Of a stretch of DNA of 64,000 bases, positions 36,687 to 45,637 are shown in pieces (the first letter of the stretch is position 1; the number at the start of each line of letters is the position of its first letter). Where the stretch lies: contig JAEPPZ010000005.1 in assembly GCA_017640785.1 (NCBI GenBank), forward strand, positions 171,448-235,447, given 5' to 3'. The notes under the pieces are model-generated. The model had not been told where the DNA came from. It did not search any database and saw only the letters and a program-made list of their open reading frames with translations. A program made the translations under genes and the position numbers. This DNA comes from Balneola sp. GTDB lineage: Bacteria > Bacteroidota > Rhodothermia > Balneolales > Balneolaceae.

Positions 36687-38504
36687 TCACTTCTTCAACC
36701 CCAACCAAGCATTTCTTCTCTCCACCTCTTTTCTACCAGCATTTTCATCAAGAGTAGTTTGTAATCGCTTAGAAGCTTCCAGCGTCACATCAAAGGTTTT
36801 TTCCTGCCCCCATCTTTCGATGACTACTTTAATTACATCGCCCGGTTTGTGATTTGCTAAGATCTCATCAACATTTTCTACGGAATTCAGATCGGTTCCT
36901 GCAATGGAAATAAACTCATCTTCTGATTCAATTCCTGCTTCGTAGATCGGACTTCCAACCGTTGCGTTTGAAGTCATTCTCCATTCATCATATCGCTTTC
37001 GGATGGTTTCGCCTAAACTTGCCTTGTTCGGCTCCCCTAATTCTAGTTTCACTCCTACTTTCGCAAATAATGATTTGTAATCAGGAAGTTTGCTGTCAAA
37101 GATGTAATTCTCAAAATAGTTGTCAGCGAATTCTTTGCCGGCGTACTCTGCCAAAGCAACCTGAAGATCTTTAACCGTATACGGAACTTCTGTCTTGCCG
37201 TATTTCATCCAAACTAGCTTGAAAAAATCATCCAGATTTAAGCCTTTATCCATTGTTCTAAGTGAAAGATCTAGCCCCAATCCAAGTACGCTACCATAAG
37301 TATAGTAAGACACAAACGTATTCGATCGATTCACAGGATCTACTGATCGCGCCGCATCCACAAACGGAGCCTGATAACTCATTTCGATCGGATTAAAGTA
37401 ATTCCTTCCCGGAGAATTGATCACGTAATTCAGTCCACCGTCTAATCCTTCTACATATTGCTGATCTGTTCTGATACCAGCTCTGGCAAGCGCTAAACCG
37501 GTGTAATAGCTCGTAAATCCTTCTGCAAACCAAAGCTCACCGCTCATATTTGCTTCTTCAAAATCGAATGGTTCCAAACTTGCCGGACGAATTCGTTCTA
37601 CATTCCAAGCATGAAAAAATTCATGAGAGATAGTTCCAATACTGGTTTCTCCCAAAGGTCGGTCTAATGGTTTTGAACTTACCACGTACGTCGAGTTTCT
37701 GTGCTCCATTCCATCTCCGCTGGCGTTGGGCATGTAGCAAGTCAGAAAGGTATACTCGCCATAATCGAACTCTGGCATTTCACCATAAATATCTCTCTGC
37801 GCTTTTACGATCGCCATTACCTTGTCGAAATATTCATCCACTTCTTTATCTGAAGCCGGAGTGTGTAAAGCCAGACGAATATTTTGCCCATCTACTTTTT
37901 CTTCACGGAAATGCATATCTGCAATTTCGGTCGGACTGTCTAAAAAGTACTGAAGATCTTCCGCGTAATAGGTATTTCCTTCCACATGCTTTAGCTGTGT
38001 AGCGATCTCCCAGTTCAGATCGTCTCTTTTGTTGAAGGTGATCTCGATCGGACGGTATTCGTAGTTTCTTGCCCACGCAAAAGTCGCCGGCATGTTCATA
38101 TGCGCATGCGTTTCGTCAATTCCGGTGTACGTCCCTCCTCCTCTGTTCGCATATAAAGTGTAGCTGAACTTCACGGTTCCATCATGACCGCTTACATTCC
38201 ATTGGTGTGGATTTGGTCGGGTAATTTCCAACTCATTTCCGTTGCCGTCTACGGCAGTCACATTGTACACGTTTTTGGCAAACTCATGAAGTGCATATCG
38301 TCCCGGAGATGTCCTGCTCATTCTCACTTCCAGCACTTTCTTTTCTACATTCGGAAAGGTGACTGAGATTTCTGCTTCGTGATGAACCGCATTTTCGAAC
38401 GAAATTTCGTATTGATTATGGGTTTGAGCGGAAGCCACATTCGTGGCGAATATTGAATATCCAACAAGGAATAATGAATAATGAAGTGCTAGAACTTTTT
38501 TCAT
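36687..38504 (-). CDS. M61-family (glycyl aminopeptidase-like) metallopeptidase with PDZ domain
   Basis: I chose the ATG at 38504, which opens with a signal peptide (MKKVLALHYSLFLVG...ASAQ); the longer frame adds 19 residues without one. The order is an N-terminal beta domain, a catalytic domain with HEFFH (residues 294-298) followed by LWFAEGFTSYYTG supplying the third zinc ligand, and a C-terminal PDZ domain (YEAGIESEDEFISI). M61 enzymes are exported aminopeptidases. The gene stands alone between two repeat-rich zones. Confidence 0.93.
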   Translation of the reverse strand: MKKVLALHYSLFLVGYSIFATNVASAQTHNQYEISFENAVHHEAEISVTFPNVEKKVLEVRMSRTSPGRYALHEFAKNVYNVTAVDGNGNELEITRPNPHQWNVSGHDGTVKFSYTLYANRGGGTYTGIDETHAHMNMPATFAWARNYEYRPIEITFNKRDDLNWEIATQLKHVEGNTYYAEDLQYFLDSPTEIADMHFREEKVDGQNIRLALHTPASDKEVDEYFDKVMAIVKAQRDIYGEMPEFDYGEYTFLTCYMPNASGDGMEHRNSTYVVSSKPLDRPLGETSIGTISHEFFHAWNVERIRPASLEPFDFEEANMSGELWFAEGFTSYYTGLALARAGIRTDQQYVEGLDGGLNYVINSPGRNYFNPIEMSYQAPFVDAARSVDPVNRSNTFVSYYTYGSVLGLGLDLSLRTMDKGLNLDDFFKLVWMKYGKTEVPYTVKDLQVALAEYAGKEFADNYFENYIFDSKLPDYKSLFAKVGVKLELGEPNKASLGETIRKRYDEWRMTSNATVGSPIYEAGIESEDEFISIAGTDLNSVENVDEILANHKPGDVIKVVIERWGQEKTFDVTLEASKRLQTTLDENAGRKEVERRNAWLGLKK

Positions 38505-38591
38505 GGATGTAATTTTTTGAATTGAACGATGGAAGATGAGGAGCTTTAAGGATTGGTGCAACTGATGTTACATATCTTTGCTTCTCAGTTA

Positions 38592-38960
38592 TCATTCCGG
38601 ACTTACCTATGCCGAAGCTCTGCGAAGGCAGGCTTGATCCGGAATCTGTGTAAGCTTAGAAATGCAATCCCTACAGATCCTGAATCAAGTTCAGGATGAC
38701 AAGGTTTAATAATTATCCCCTAATTAAGTCATCCTGAGGATACTTCCGAAGGATCTGCACAAACTCATACATGTTCAGATTAACCAAATTTGCAGATTCT
38801 TCGCTTTCGCTCTGAATGACGAGAGAGCTGTCATCCCGAAGTGGAAATGCTTAGTTGAAACTTCAATTGCTAACACGAGCCTGCCGACTGAGAAATCTAA
38901 AGATTGCCTTTAATACTGATTTTTAGATTTCTCTCCCGAATTGTCGGGATCGAAATGACA
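38592..38960. repeat. Mosaic of four palindromic elements
   Basis: From left: CATTCCGGA...TCCGGAATCTG (about 38592-38648); a single family 1 half ACAGATCCTGAA/TTCAGGATGAC (38673-38700); GTCATCCTGAGGATA...GCTCTGAATGAC (38729-38820); and a family 2-like hairpin TGTCATCCCGA, GAGAAATCTAAAGA, TTTAGATTTCTC, TCGAAATGACA (38829-38960). The 588-bp gap between the M61 start and the next gene holds little else. It behaves as a landing zone for several repeat families. Confidence 0.8.
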
Positions 38961-39092
38961 GCCTCGGGGACATTCCAGACTTTTCTACGCTATAACTTTT
39001 TGTAACATATAATTTTATCAGCTACATTCGTGTATTAAATAAATAGAATGTATATACGCAATGCGTGTATGCATAAGTTGTGCTCAATTAAA

Positions 39093-39635
39093 ATGACCAA
39101 ACTGACAGACATATTAAAAGAAACTATTCCTCTCCAAGAACACTCTTGGAAATGGATGTTTGAAAATGAAGACGGTCATTTACCGACAACTGAACATCTT
39201 GACCAAATTTTCCCATTGGACTCTAAGGCTTCGAATTACCTATGGAAATTTGAGAATGAAATAAAGCTTAACACATTCGACCCTGAAACCAAACGATATT
39301 TTAAGGACTTTGAGAAATTTAGTTTCGGTGACAACATGGAGAAAGAAGTCAAAAAATGGCTTTTCAATCGACAAGTCAAATTTGACAACATTGTTTACAT
39401 GACCTTTCAACCGACAGTTGCTTTTGCAATGACATGGAAAATGGCAATCCATTATTCAGCGAATTTATTCTTTGGACACGATACGACCATTTGGGACAGG
39501 ACATTAAATTGGGCATTGTACTATGACCACAATGACGTATTCTATTTTGCCAAGAACAGAATTTACGATGGACAAGAAGAAAAACTAAAATTGGACAGAC
39601 TAATAAAAGAAATAACTGTGCACAACAACACCTAA
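39093..39635 (+). CDS. Uncharacterised protein with foreign codon use
   Basis: I do not recognise this 180-residue protein (ATG 39093; an upstream ATG at 39048 is possible). It is rich in Lys, Phe, Trp and Asp, without signal peptide or clear motif, and looks soluble (LTDILKETIPLQEHSWKWM, VYMTFQPTVAFAMTWKMAIH). Asp is coded by GAC 12 times and GAT twice, whereas neighbours prefer GAT, which points to recent acquisition. The stop codon lies in the left arm of an inverted repeat at 39632-39732, cassette-like. Confidence 0.6.
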   Translation: MTKLTDILKETIPLQEHSWKWMFENEDGHLPTTEHLDQIFPLDSKASNYLWKFENEIKLNTFDPETKRYFKDFEKFSFGDNMEKEVKKWLFNRQVKFDNIVYMTFQPTVAFAMTWKMAIHYSANLFFGHDTTIWDRTLNWALYYDHNDVFYFAKNRIYDGQEEKLKLDRLIKEITVHNNT

Positions 39636-39732
39636 AGCTAATGTGGCTAGTACGTCTTCGGCAGACACTGACGCGGTACACGATAACGATCTCGGTTCTT
39701 TAGGAACTTACGAAAAGCCGCACTAGCTTTAG
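39632..39732. repeat. Imperfect inverted repeat at the 3' end of the foreign gene
   Basis: CTAAAGCTAATGTGGCT (39632-39648) pairs with AGCCGCACTAGCTTTAG (39716-39732), 15 of 17 positions. Smaller hairpins such as GTTCTTTAGGAAC lie between. The layout recalls an integron attC site, but I cannot find the RYYYAAC/GTTRRRY core sites, so the relation is open. Confidence 0.5.
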
Positions 39733-39742
39733 CCAAACCGTT

Positions 39743-40900
39743 TCACTTCCCTTCCAACCACGAATAAGGATAACTCGGATCGTCTAGTCGCATGGCTTCT
39801 TCAGTGACGTACATCGGCTTAAAGGTATCGATCATCACTGCATATTCATCGGTTTCTTCTGCGCCGATGCTGGCTTCTGCTTTTCCGGGATGTGGTCCAT
39901 GAGGAATTCCACCGGGATGAAGTGTGATACTCGCATAATCCATTCCTTTTCTGCTCATGAAATCACCTTCCACGTAATACAGCATTTCATCTGAATCTAC
40001 ATTGGAGTGATTATATGGCGCCGGAATGGCATCGGGATGATAATCGAATTTCCTTGGACAGAAACTGCAAACCACATAATTATGTCCACGGAAAGTTTGA
40101 TGTACTGGTGGCGGTTGGTGAACTCTTCCGGTGATCGGCTCAAAATCCTTGATGTTGAAGATCCACGGATATAAATATCCATCCCAGCCAACTACATCTA
40201 GCGGATGATGATCAAAAGTATAATGATGCATTCTTCCGCCTTTCTTTATACGAACTTCAAACTCTCCATCGCCTTCAAAGAACAGTTGCTCTTGCGGTAA
40301 GCGGAAATCCCGTTCACAAAACGGTGAATTTTCCATGAATTGTCCCATTTCCGATAAATAACGCTTTGGAAAATCAATAGGCCCGGTAGAATCTACAGTA
40401 AGAACACGGTTCTTGTCCGTATCAAAATTCATTTGGTAGGTTGTTCCACGCGGGATGTAGATATAATCTCCGTATCCAAAATCCAATCGCCCAAAGTTGG
40501 TTTGCAGATGCCCCGTTCCTTCATGAATGAATAACAACTCATCATGTTCACCATTTCTGTAGAAATAATTCATGGCGTCGGTTGGTCGCATCACTCCGAT
40601 CTGAAGATCGTTATTGAACATCAAAACCTTTCGCCCGGTAATGGCATCTCCGCCTGTTGGAATATCTTTGGTCTTCAAATGTCGGTGACGTAGTGTTTGG
40701 TCGTCTGCCGCTTTAACTTCGATCTTTGTTCCTTGCTCGATCTTGGTCACTCGCGTCGGCATATGGTAATGGTACAGCAACGAGCTGTTTCCATGAAAAC
40801 CTTCTGCTCCGAATAATTCTTCCGTAAACAATTCTCCGTCCGGTCGGCGAAATACCGTGTGACGTTTATGCGGGATGGTTCCTAATGCGTGGTAATACAT
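39743..40900 (-). CDS. hmgA: Homogentisate 1,2-dioxygenase
   Basis: This 385-residue cupin-type iron dioxygenase opens the ring of homogentisate in tyrosine breakdown. It begins YYHALGTIPHKRHTVFRRPD and contains HEGTGHLQTNFG, YIPRGTTYQM, the C-terminal iron-site region TLHPGGIPHGPHPG and DPSYPYSWLE, as in the shorter bacterial homogentisate dioxygenase group. It lies downstream of hppD on the same strand, two consecutive steps of one pathway. Confidence 0.93.
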   Translation of the reverse strand: MYYHALGTIPHKRHTVFRRPDGELFTEELFGAEGFHGNSSLLYHYHMPTRVTKIEQGTKIEVKAADDQTLRHRHLKTKDIPTGGDAITGRKVLMFNNDLQIGVMRPTDAMNYFYRNGEHDELLFIHEGTGHLQTNFGRLDFGYGDYIYIPRGTTYQMNFDTDKNRVLTVDSTGPIDFPKRYLSEMGQFMENSPFCERDFRLPQEQLFFEGDGEFEVRIKKGGRMHHYTFDHHPLDVVGWDGYLYPWIFNIKDFEPITGRVHQPPPVHQTFRGHNYVVCSFCPRKFDYHPDAIPAPYNHSNVDSDEMLYYVEGDFMSRKGMDYASITLHPGGIPHGPHPGKAEASIGAEETDEYAVMIDTFKPMYVTEEAMRLDDPSYPYSWLEGK

Positions 40901-40920
40901 GGCTTAATTTTGAATGTTTA

Positions 40921-40960
40921 ATTATGAATTTTGAATTAGCGGCCATTCAAAATTCATAAT
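40921..40960. repeat. Operon hairpin between hppD and hmgA
   Basis: ATTATGAATTTTGAAT (40921-40936) and ATTCAAAATTCATAAT (40945-40960) are exact 16-bp inverted repeats. The junction is otherwise only AT-rich filler. It resembles the gene-less hairpins of the paa cluster. Confidence 0.75.
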
Positions 40961-40978
40961 CCATAATTAATAATTCGT

Positions 40979-42115
40979 TTAGAGGTTTCCTCTCAACTCT
41001 TGTTCGCGTTCTATGGCTTCGAAAAGTGCTTTGAAGTTTCCTTTTCCGAATCCTCGGGCTCCTTTTCGCTGAATGATCTCATAAAACAATGTTGGACGAT
41101 CAACTACAGGCTTCGTAAAGATCTGAAGTAAATATCCTTCATCATCTCTGTCAACCAGAATTCCAAGATCAGCGAGTACATCAATGGGCTCATCGATCTT
41201 CCCTACTCTTTCTTCCAGTTCTTCGTAATAGGTTGTTGGCACTTTAAGAAAGTCCACTCCCCTGTCACGAAGTTTGGTCACTGTATCAATAATATCTGCT
41301 GTAAGTAAAGCTACGTGTTGAACTCCAGGTCCTTCAAAGAAATCCAGATATTCTTCGATTTGCGATTTCTTCACACCATCAGCCGGCTCATTGATCGGAA
41401 ATTTTATCATTCCCCTACCACCTGCCATCACTTTACTCATCAAAGCGGTGTATTCGGTAGAGATATCTTTGTCATCAAAACTGATGTACTGCGTGAAACC
41501 AAGAACATCTCTGTAAAAAGCTACCCAGGTATCCATTTCTCCGAGTTCCACATTGCCAACGCAATGATCCACAAACTGAACACCAACAGGTTCGGTGCTG
41601 ATCAGACTTTCTTTGGCAACAAATTTCGGAAAGAAAATCCCATCATATTCTGTTCTGTTAATGAAAGAGTGAATTACATCACCGTAGGTTCTGATGGCTG
41701 CTTTTCTGATCGTTCCATCGCCGTCAGTTATGGAATGTGGTTCTTCAACAACTTCCGCTCCTCTTTTCACACTTTCCTTAAATGCACGATCCACATCTTC
41801 CACATGCATTGCAATATCTTTGATTCCATCTCCATGCTTATGCACAAACTCCGAAATGGGTGACTTACTGCTTAGCGGAGCTGTAATCACAAACCGAATA
41901 TTCCCTTGTTCTAAATAATAAGAAGATCTATCCCGAACTCCGGTTTCTAAACCTGAGTAAGCTTTTAGTTGAAATCCGAAAGTGGTTATGTAATAATGGG
42001 CGGTTTGTTTAGCATTACTTACATAGTGCTCCACATAATCCACATCCTGTAATCCCAGATGGTCATCAAATTCTTCTTCTATTTCTCTTTCCAATACGTT
42101 GTCTTGATCTTTCAT
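40979..42115 (-). CDS. hppD: 4-hydroxyphenylpyruvate dioxygenase
   Basis: This 378-residue vicinal-oxygen-chelate enzyme makes homogentisate from 4-hydroxyphenylpyruvate. Iron ligands are visible in FVDHCVGNV (His), GPGVQHVALLT (His) and LFYEIIQRKG (Glu), followed by the GARGFGKGNFKALFEAIE helix that closes the active site. It is first in a two-gene minus-strand unit with hmgA and divergent from the paa cluster. Confidence 0.96.
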   Translation of the reverse strand: MKDQDNVLEREIEEEFDDHLGLQDVDYVEHYVSNAKQTAHYYITTFGFQLKAYSGLETGVRDRSSYYLEQGNIRFVITAPLSSKSPISEFVHKHGDGIKDIAMHVEDVDRAFKESVKRGAEVVEEPHSITDGDGTIRKAAIRTYGDVIHSFINRTEYDGIFFPKFVAKESLISTEPVGVQFVDHCVGNVELGEMDTWVAFYRDVLGFTQYISFDDKDISTEYTALMSKVMAGGRGMIKFPINEPADGVKKSQIEEYLDFFEGPGVQHVALLTADIIDTVTKLRDRGVDFLKVPTTYYEELEERVGKIDEPIDVLADLGILVDRDDEGYLLQIFTKPVVDRPTLFYEIIQRKGARGFGKGNFKALFEAIEREQELRGNL

Positions 42116-42487
42116 CGTAATATTTTTACAAACTGTTCAGGTTGGCATTCAACAGTACTGCAAAATATTGAGTTGCTGTAGCTCTTGAATGAAATTTCGG
42201 TCTACCCAACTACTACTTTTATCCGATTTTGAAAATAAATGACTGCTTTGCCTTTTACTAGATAATTATACTTCATTGAGTAGAACTATAAATGTTGCTA
42301 AGCACGTCATTTTTGATCCATTTTATCTCCGGATATCTAAATTTGGAATGATCTTTAATAATAACTGTATAAAATGTATGAAAGGAAATGAATAAACAAA
42401 AATCAATAGTCTGCTTTTATTATATTCAAGGAATGTAATTCTTTTAAAGGATGTTATGCCACTGAACTAAAAAAGCGCTTACACCAT
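42116..42487. promoter_or_regulatory. Divergent intergenic region between hppD and paaA
   Basis: These 372 bp are AT-rich and non-coding. They must hold promoters for the tyrosine (minus) and phenylacetate (plus) units. I cannot identify a PaaX-like or other operator, and there is no regulator gene nearby. No SD precedes paaA. Confidence 0.5.
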
Positions 42488-43432
42488 ATGGAAACACAAC
42501 AGCAATTAGACGACTTTCAAGCCCGAATTGATGCCGGCGAAAAGATAGAACCCAAAGACTGGATGCCTGAACGCTATCGCGAACAGATCATTCGTATGGG
42601 CAGCCAGCACGCACATTCTGAGATCGTAGGTATGCTTCCTGAAGGAAATTGGATCTCCAGAGCTCCATCACTAAAAAGAAAATTAGTACTTCTTGCTAAA
42701 GTTCAGGATGAAGCCGGGCACGGATTATATTTATACAGCGCTATTGAAACTTTAGGTGTGAGACGTAGTGAACTCATCGATCAGTATTTGTACGGAAACG
42801 CTAAATATTCCAGTATTTTCAATTATCCGACCTTAAGCTATGCTGATGTTTGCGTGATCGGTTGGTTGGTTGATGGAGCCGCTATTGTAAACCAAACTAA
42901 GTTGGCGCATTCCAGTTATGGTCCATACGCAAGAGCGAACCTGAGAATTTGCAAGGAGGAAAGTTTCCATAAAAAGCAGGGTTACGAAATGGTAGCTAAG
43001 CTTGCTGAAGGAACTCCTGCGCAACGCAAAATGGTGCAAAGTGCAGTTGATCGTTTTTGGTGGCCAACTTTAATGATGTTTGGACCAAATGATTCTAACT
43101 CTCCAAACAGTGCTGAATTATTGAAATGGCAAGTGAAATTGAATACCAACGACGAGCTTCGTCAACACTTTGTGGACAGAGTGGTTATGGAAGCTGAAGC
43201 AGTTGGATTAACACTGCCTGATCCTGATCTGAAGTTTAATGATGAAACCGGCCACTGGGAATTTGGCGAGATTCCGTGGGATGAATTTTGGGACGTAGTA
43301 AAAGGAAATGGTGTTATGAACCGCGAGCGAATGAAATCGCGCAGAAAAGCACATGAAGATGGCGCTTGGGTTCGTGAAGCTGCACAAGCCTACGCCAGAA
43401 AGAAAAATTTAAGCCGCGAAAAGGCTTCTTAA
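42488..43432 (+). CDS. paaA: Phenylacetyl-CoA epoxidase catalytic subunit PaaA
   Basis: The 314-residue ferritin-like di-iron subunit epoxidises the ring of phenylacetyl-CoA. Landmarks: [38 protein letters not shown] (di-iron Glu/His), [36 protein letters not shown] (second Glu/His pair) and [12 protein letters not shown]. It is the first gene of the paa cluster. Confidence 0.97.
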   Translation: METQQQLDDFQARIDAGEKIEPKDWMPERYREQIIRMGSQHAHSEIVGMLPEGNWISRAPSLKRKLVLLAKVQDEAGHGLYLYSAIETLGVRRSELIDQYLYGNAKYSSIFNYPTLSYADVCVIGWLVDGAAIVNQTKLAHSSYGPYARANLRICKEESFHKKQGYEMVAKLAEGTPAQRKMVQSAVDRFWWPTLMMFGPNDSNSPNSAELLKWQVKLNTNDELRQHFVDRVVMEAEAVGLTLPDPDLKFNDETGHWEFGEIPWDEFWDVVKGNGVMNRERMKSRRKAHEDGAWVREAAQAYARKKNLSREKAS

Positions 43433-43450
43433 GATAATTAAACAAAGAAT

Positions 43451-43537
43451 TGTCATTTCGAAGGAGCTTGTCGACAGAGAAATCTAAAGAGCTATTTAAA
43501 AGCAATCTTTAGATATCTCGCTTTGCTCGATATGACA
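43451..43537. repeat. Family 2 REPIN-like element between paaA and paaB
   Basis: TGTCATTTCGAAGG and GAGAAATCTAAAGAG on the left pair with ATCTTTAGATATCTC and CTCGATATGACA on the right. This is the element arrayed at 35362-36520, here as one shortened copy (87 bp) ending 12 bp before the paaB start. Confidence 0.85.
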
Positions 43538-43549
43538 AAATCCAAATTA

Positions 43550-43849
43550 ATGAGCGAAAACAACGAAAAAGATTGGCCTCTGTGGGAGGTTTTTTATCAA
43601 CCTAAAAATGGTAAACCGTACGAGCACGCCGGAAGCTTACACGCTTCGGATGCAGAAAATGCACTACAAAATGCCCGGGATGTGTATGCACGAAGAAATG
43701 AAGGAATCGGAATCTGGGTAGTTCCATCTGATCAGATCACTGCTTCCACACCGGAAGATATGGGATCATTTTTTGATCCGGCATCTGATAAGCCGTACAG
43801 ACATCCACAATTTTACAGTGTACCAAGAGCCGTAAAGAAAAGAAGCTAA
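43550..43849 (+). CDS. paaB: Phenylacetyl-CoA epoxidase subunit PaaB
   Basis: I chose ATG 43550; a TTG frame from 43523 begins inside the inserted repeat. The 99-residue small subunit has WPLWEVFYQPKNGKPYEHAGSLHASDAENALQNARDVYARR and WVVPSDQI, typical of PaaB. It bridges PaaAC pairs in the complex. Confidence 0.95.
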   Translation: MSENNEKDWPLWEVFYQPKNGKPYEHAGSLHASDAENALQNARDVYARRNEGIGIWVVPSDQITASTPEDMGSFFDPASDKPYRHPQFYSVPRAVKKRS

Positions 43850-43852
43850 TTC

Positions 43853-43903
43853 GTTAATTGTTATTAGTGCGTTTGTGAAACCAAGTAACTAATAACCAAT
43901 AAC
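43853..43903. repeat. Operon hairpin between paaB and paaC
   Basis: GTTAATTGTTATTAG (43853-43867) pairs with CTAATAACCAATAAC (43889-43903), 13 of 15. It starts 3 bp after the paaB stop and ends 6 bp before the paaC start, filling the junction. Confidence 0.65.
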
Positions 43904-43909
43904 TATCAA

Positions 43910-44692
43910 ATGAATACAACGAAAGAATTAACAGTTAAAGAATCTAAAATAGCTTACCTGCTCAGGCTGGCCGATGATAGATTAATACTTGGACAGCGAA
44001 TGTCAGAGTGGTGCGGACATGGTCCGGTTCTGGAAGAAGATCTTGCTTTGGCAAACATGGCTTTAGATCTGATCGGTCACGCTTCTTCACTATACGCTTA
44101 CGCAGCAGAAGTTGAAGATGAAGGTCGTGATGAAGATCACTTTGCCTATTTCCGAGATGACTACGAATTTACAAATCTCCAGCTGTGTGAACTCCCGAAA
44201 GGTGATTTCGCTTTTACCATTGCCCGACAGTTTTTGTTCAGTTCTTTCAGTTATTTTCAATATCAGCAGCTTAAAGAAGCTAAAGACGAACAGTTTGCCG
44301 GAATGATCGACAAGCATTTTAAAGAGATCAAATATCATTTAAGACACTCCAGAGATTGGGTACTCAAGCTTGGTGATGGAACTGATGAAAGCAAAGAAAG
44401 AATGCAAGAAGCTTTCGATGAACTTTGGATGTACACCGGAGAATTATTTTACATAGACGGCGTTGATGAAATGATGTTGGCAGATGGAAACGGAGCTGAT
44501 CTGTTATCATTCAAAGAAGAATGGAAGAAATTAGTGGAAGATACTTTGAAAGAAGCCACATTAAACGTTCCAGATTGGGATCAGTTTATGATGACAGGAA
44601 GTCGAACAGGTATGCATACGGAGCATTTAGGACATATGCTTGCTCAGATGCAGTTTTTAAGACGCTCGCATCCTGATGCTGATTGGAAGTAG
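43910..44692 (+). CDS. paaC: Phenylacetyl-CoA epoxidase structural subunit PaaC
   Basis: The 260-residue ferritin-like subunit is catalytically inactive in known complexes. It has LLRLADDRLILGQRMSEWCG, GPVLEEDLALANMALDLIGHA, LPKGDFAFTIARQFLFSSF, KEIKYHLRHSRDWVLKLGDGT and TGMHTEHLGHML. It binds PaaA to form the stable core. Confidence 0.96.
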   Translation: MNTTKELTVKESKIAYLLRLADDRLILGQRMSEWCGHGPVLEEDLALANMALDLIGHASSLYAYAAEVEDEGRDEDHFAYFRDDYEFTNLQLCELPKGDFAFTIARQFLFSSFSYFQYQQLKEAKDEQFAGMIDKHFKEIKYHLRHSRDWVLKLGDGTDESKERMQEAFDELWMYTGELFYIDGVDEMMLADGNGADLLSFKEEWKKLVEDTLKEATLNVPDWDQFMMTGSRTGMHTEHLGHMLAQMQFLRRSHPDADWK

Positions 44693-44696
44693 GAAC

Positions 44697-44773
44697 AGTA
44701 CTTAGTATTGAGATGTTAGATTTTAGCGTCGCTTAAGTTAAGCTCAATACTAAGTACTAATATCTCAATACTA
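44697..44773. repeat. Operon hairpin between paaC and paaD
   Basis: AGTACTTAGTATTGAG (44697-44712) is the exact reverse complement of CTCAATACTAAGTACT (44743-44758). A second copy of the right word (TATCTCAATACTA, 44761-44773) could pair with the left arm instead. It starts 4 bp after the paaC stop and ends 4 bp before the paaD start. Confidence 0.8.
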
Positions 44774-44777
44774 AAAA

Positions 44778-45287
44778 ATGTCAACTCAAACCCTACATAC
44801 CGAAGAGCAAATTTGGGATTATATCCGCGAGGTAACGGATCCGGAGATTCCTGTTCTCAATATTATCGAAATGGGTATCGCGCGTAGTGTTGATATAGAT
44901 AGTTCAGGAAAAGTGACCGTCAAGATCACTCCGACTTATTCCGGTTGTCCTGCCATGAACGCCATCGAAAAAATGGTAAAGGAAAAATTGGCAGAAAAAA
45001 ACATAGAAGATTTTGAAGTAAAACTAGATTTTTCTGAAGCCTGGACTACTGATTGGATGACGGATGAAGCCAAAGTTAAACTCAAAGACTATGGTATCGC
45101 CCCTCCTGAAAAATCCGTGAACGATGATGATTTTTTGAAGAGTTTATCAGGAACTAAGATTGTCCCCTGCCCTTTTTGTGATTCTTTTGAAACTGAACTT
45201 CAAAGCCAGTTTGGTTCTACGGCTTGTAAATCTCAGTATTTTTGTAATTCTTGTCATCAACCCTTTGAACATTTTAAATGCATATGA
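44778..45287 (+). CDS. paaD: Phenylacetate pathway Fe-S assembly factor PaaD
   Basis: The 169-residue protein has an N-terminal DUF59/MIP18 domain (VTDPEIPVLNIIEMGIAR, TPTYSGCPAMNAIEKMV, DWMTDEAKVKLKDYGIAPP) and a C-terminal zinc ribbon (CPFC, 19 residues, CNSCHQPFEHFKC). PaaD is needed for maturation of the epoxidase reductase PaaE, which is not in this window. It overlaps the next gene by 4 bp. Confidence 0.94.
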   Translation: MSTQTLHTEEQIWDYIREVTDPEIPVLNIIEMGIARSVDIDSSGKVTVKITPTYSGCPAMNAIEKMVKEKLAEKNIEDFEVKLDFSEAWTTDWMTDEAKVKLKDYGIAPPEKSVNDDDFLKSLSGTKIVPCPFCDSFETELQSQFGSTACKSQYFCNSCHQPFEHFKCI

Positions 45288-45637
45288 AACGAAAAATTTT
45301 CATCCTGACTTTATTTCTTTGTTTAATAACTCTTTCAGTAAGTGCTCAGGTTCTTGAACAAAAGAATAATCGTACTGATGATGCAAAGATCTCATTTAAT
45401 TTTATTCCTGACTATAATCATCAGTTTCAAATAAAGCCCCTTCAAGTTAAATCGAATAAAGTTTTGGTCGGAACCGGCTTTTTGCTCCAAAACTTAAAAT
45501 TCAGCTCACCCATCGATCAGTTTAATGCCGTTGCTCCATTCGATTTCAGAGCTTATGAACCACTGAATTTCAGTTCTTTTTCACAGACTATTCAAACAAA
45601 CTATCTACTTCAAAATTCTATACAGCCTATAAAATGA
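45284..45637 (+). CDS. Unknown small secreted protein coupled to paaD and paaG
   Basis: It is not recognised. ATG 45284 overlaps the paaD stop as ATGA, and the stop overlaps the paaG start as ATGA, so it is translationally coupled at both ends. The 117 residues begin with a clear signal peptide (KRKIFILTLFLCLITLSVSAQ). The mature part is short, rich in Asn, Phe and Gln, without cysteines, and has a repeated aromatic pattern (FDFRAYEPLNFSSFS). It is probably periplasmic or surface-located. An ATG at 45278 is also possible. Confidence 0.7.
   Translation: MKRKIFILTLFLCLITLSVSAQVLEQKNNRTDDAKISFNFIPDYNHQFQIKPLQVKSNKVLVGTGFLLQNLKFSSPIDQFNAVAPFDFRAYEPLNFSSFSQTIQTNYLLQNSIQPIK

Noticed and set aside
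39632-39732. A genuine integron attC site
   Set aside because: The arms are suggestive, but the RYYYAAC and GTTRRRY core sites and an integrase could not be found; kept only as an open question.
43523-43549. A longer PaaB starting at TTG 43523
   Set aside because: The added residues come from the inserted palindromic repeat and do not belong to PaaB.
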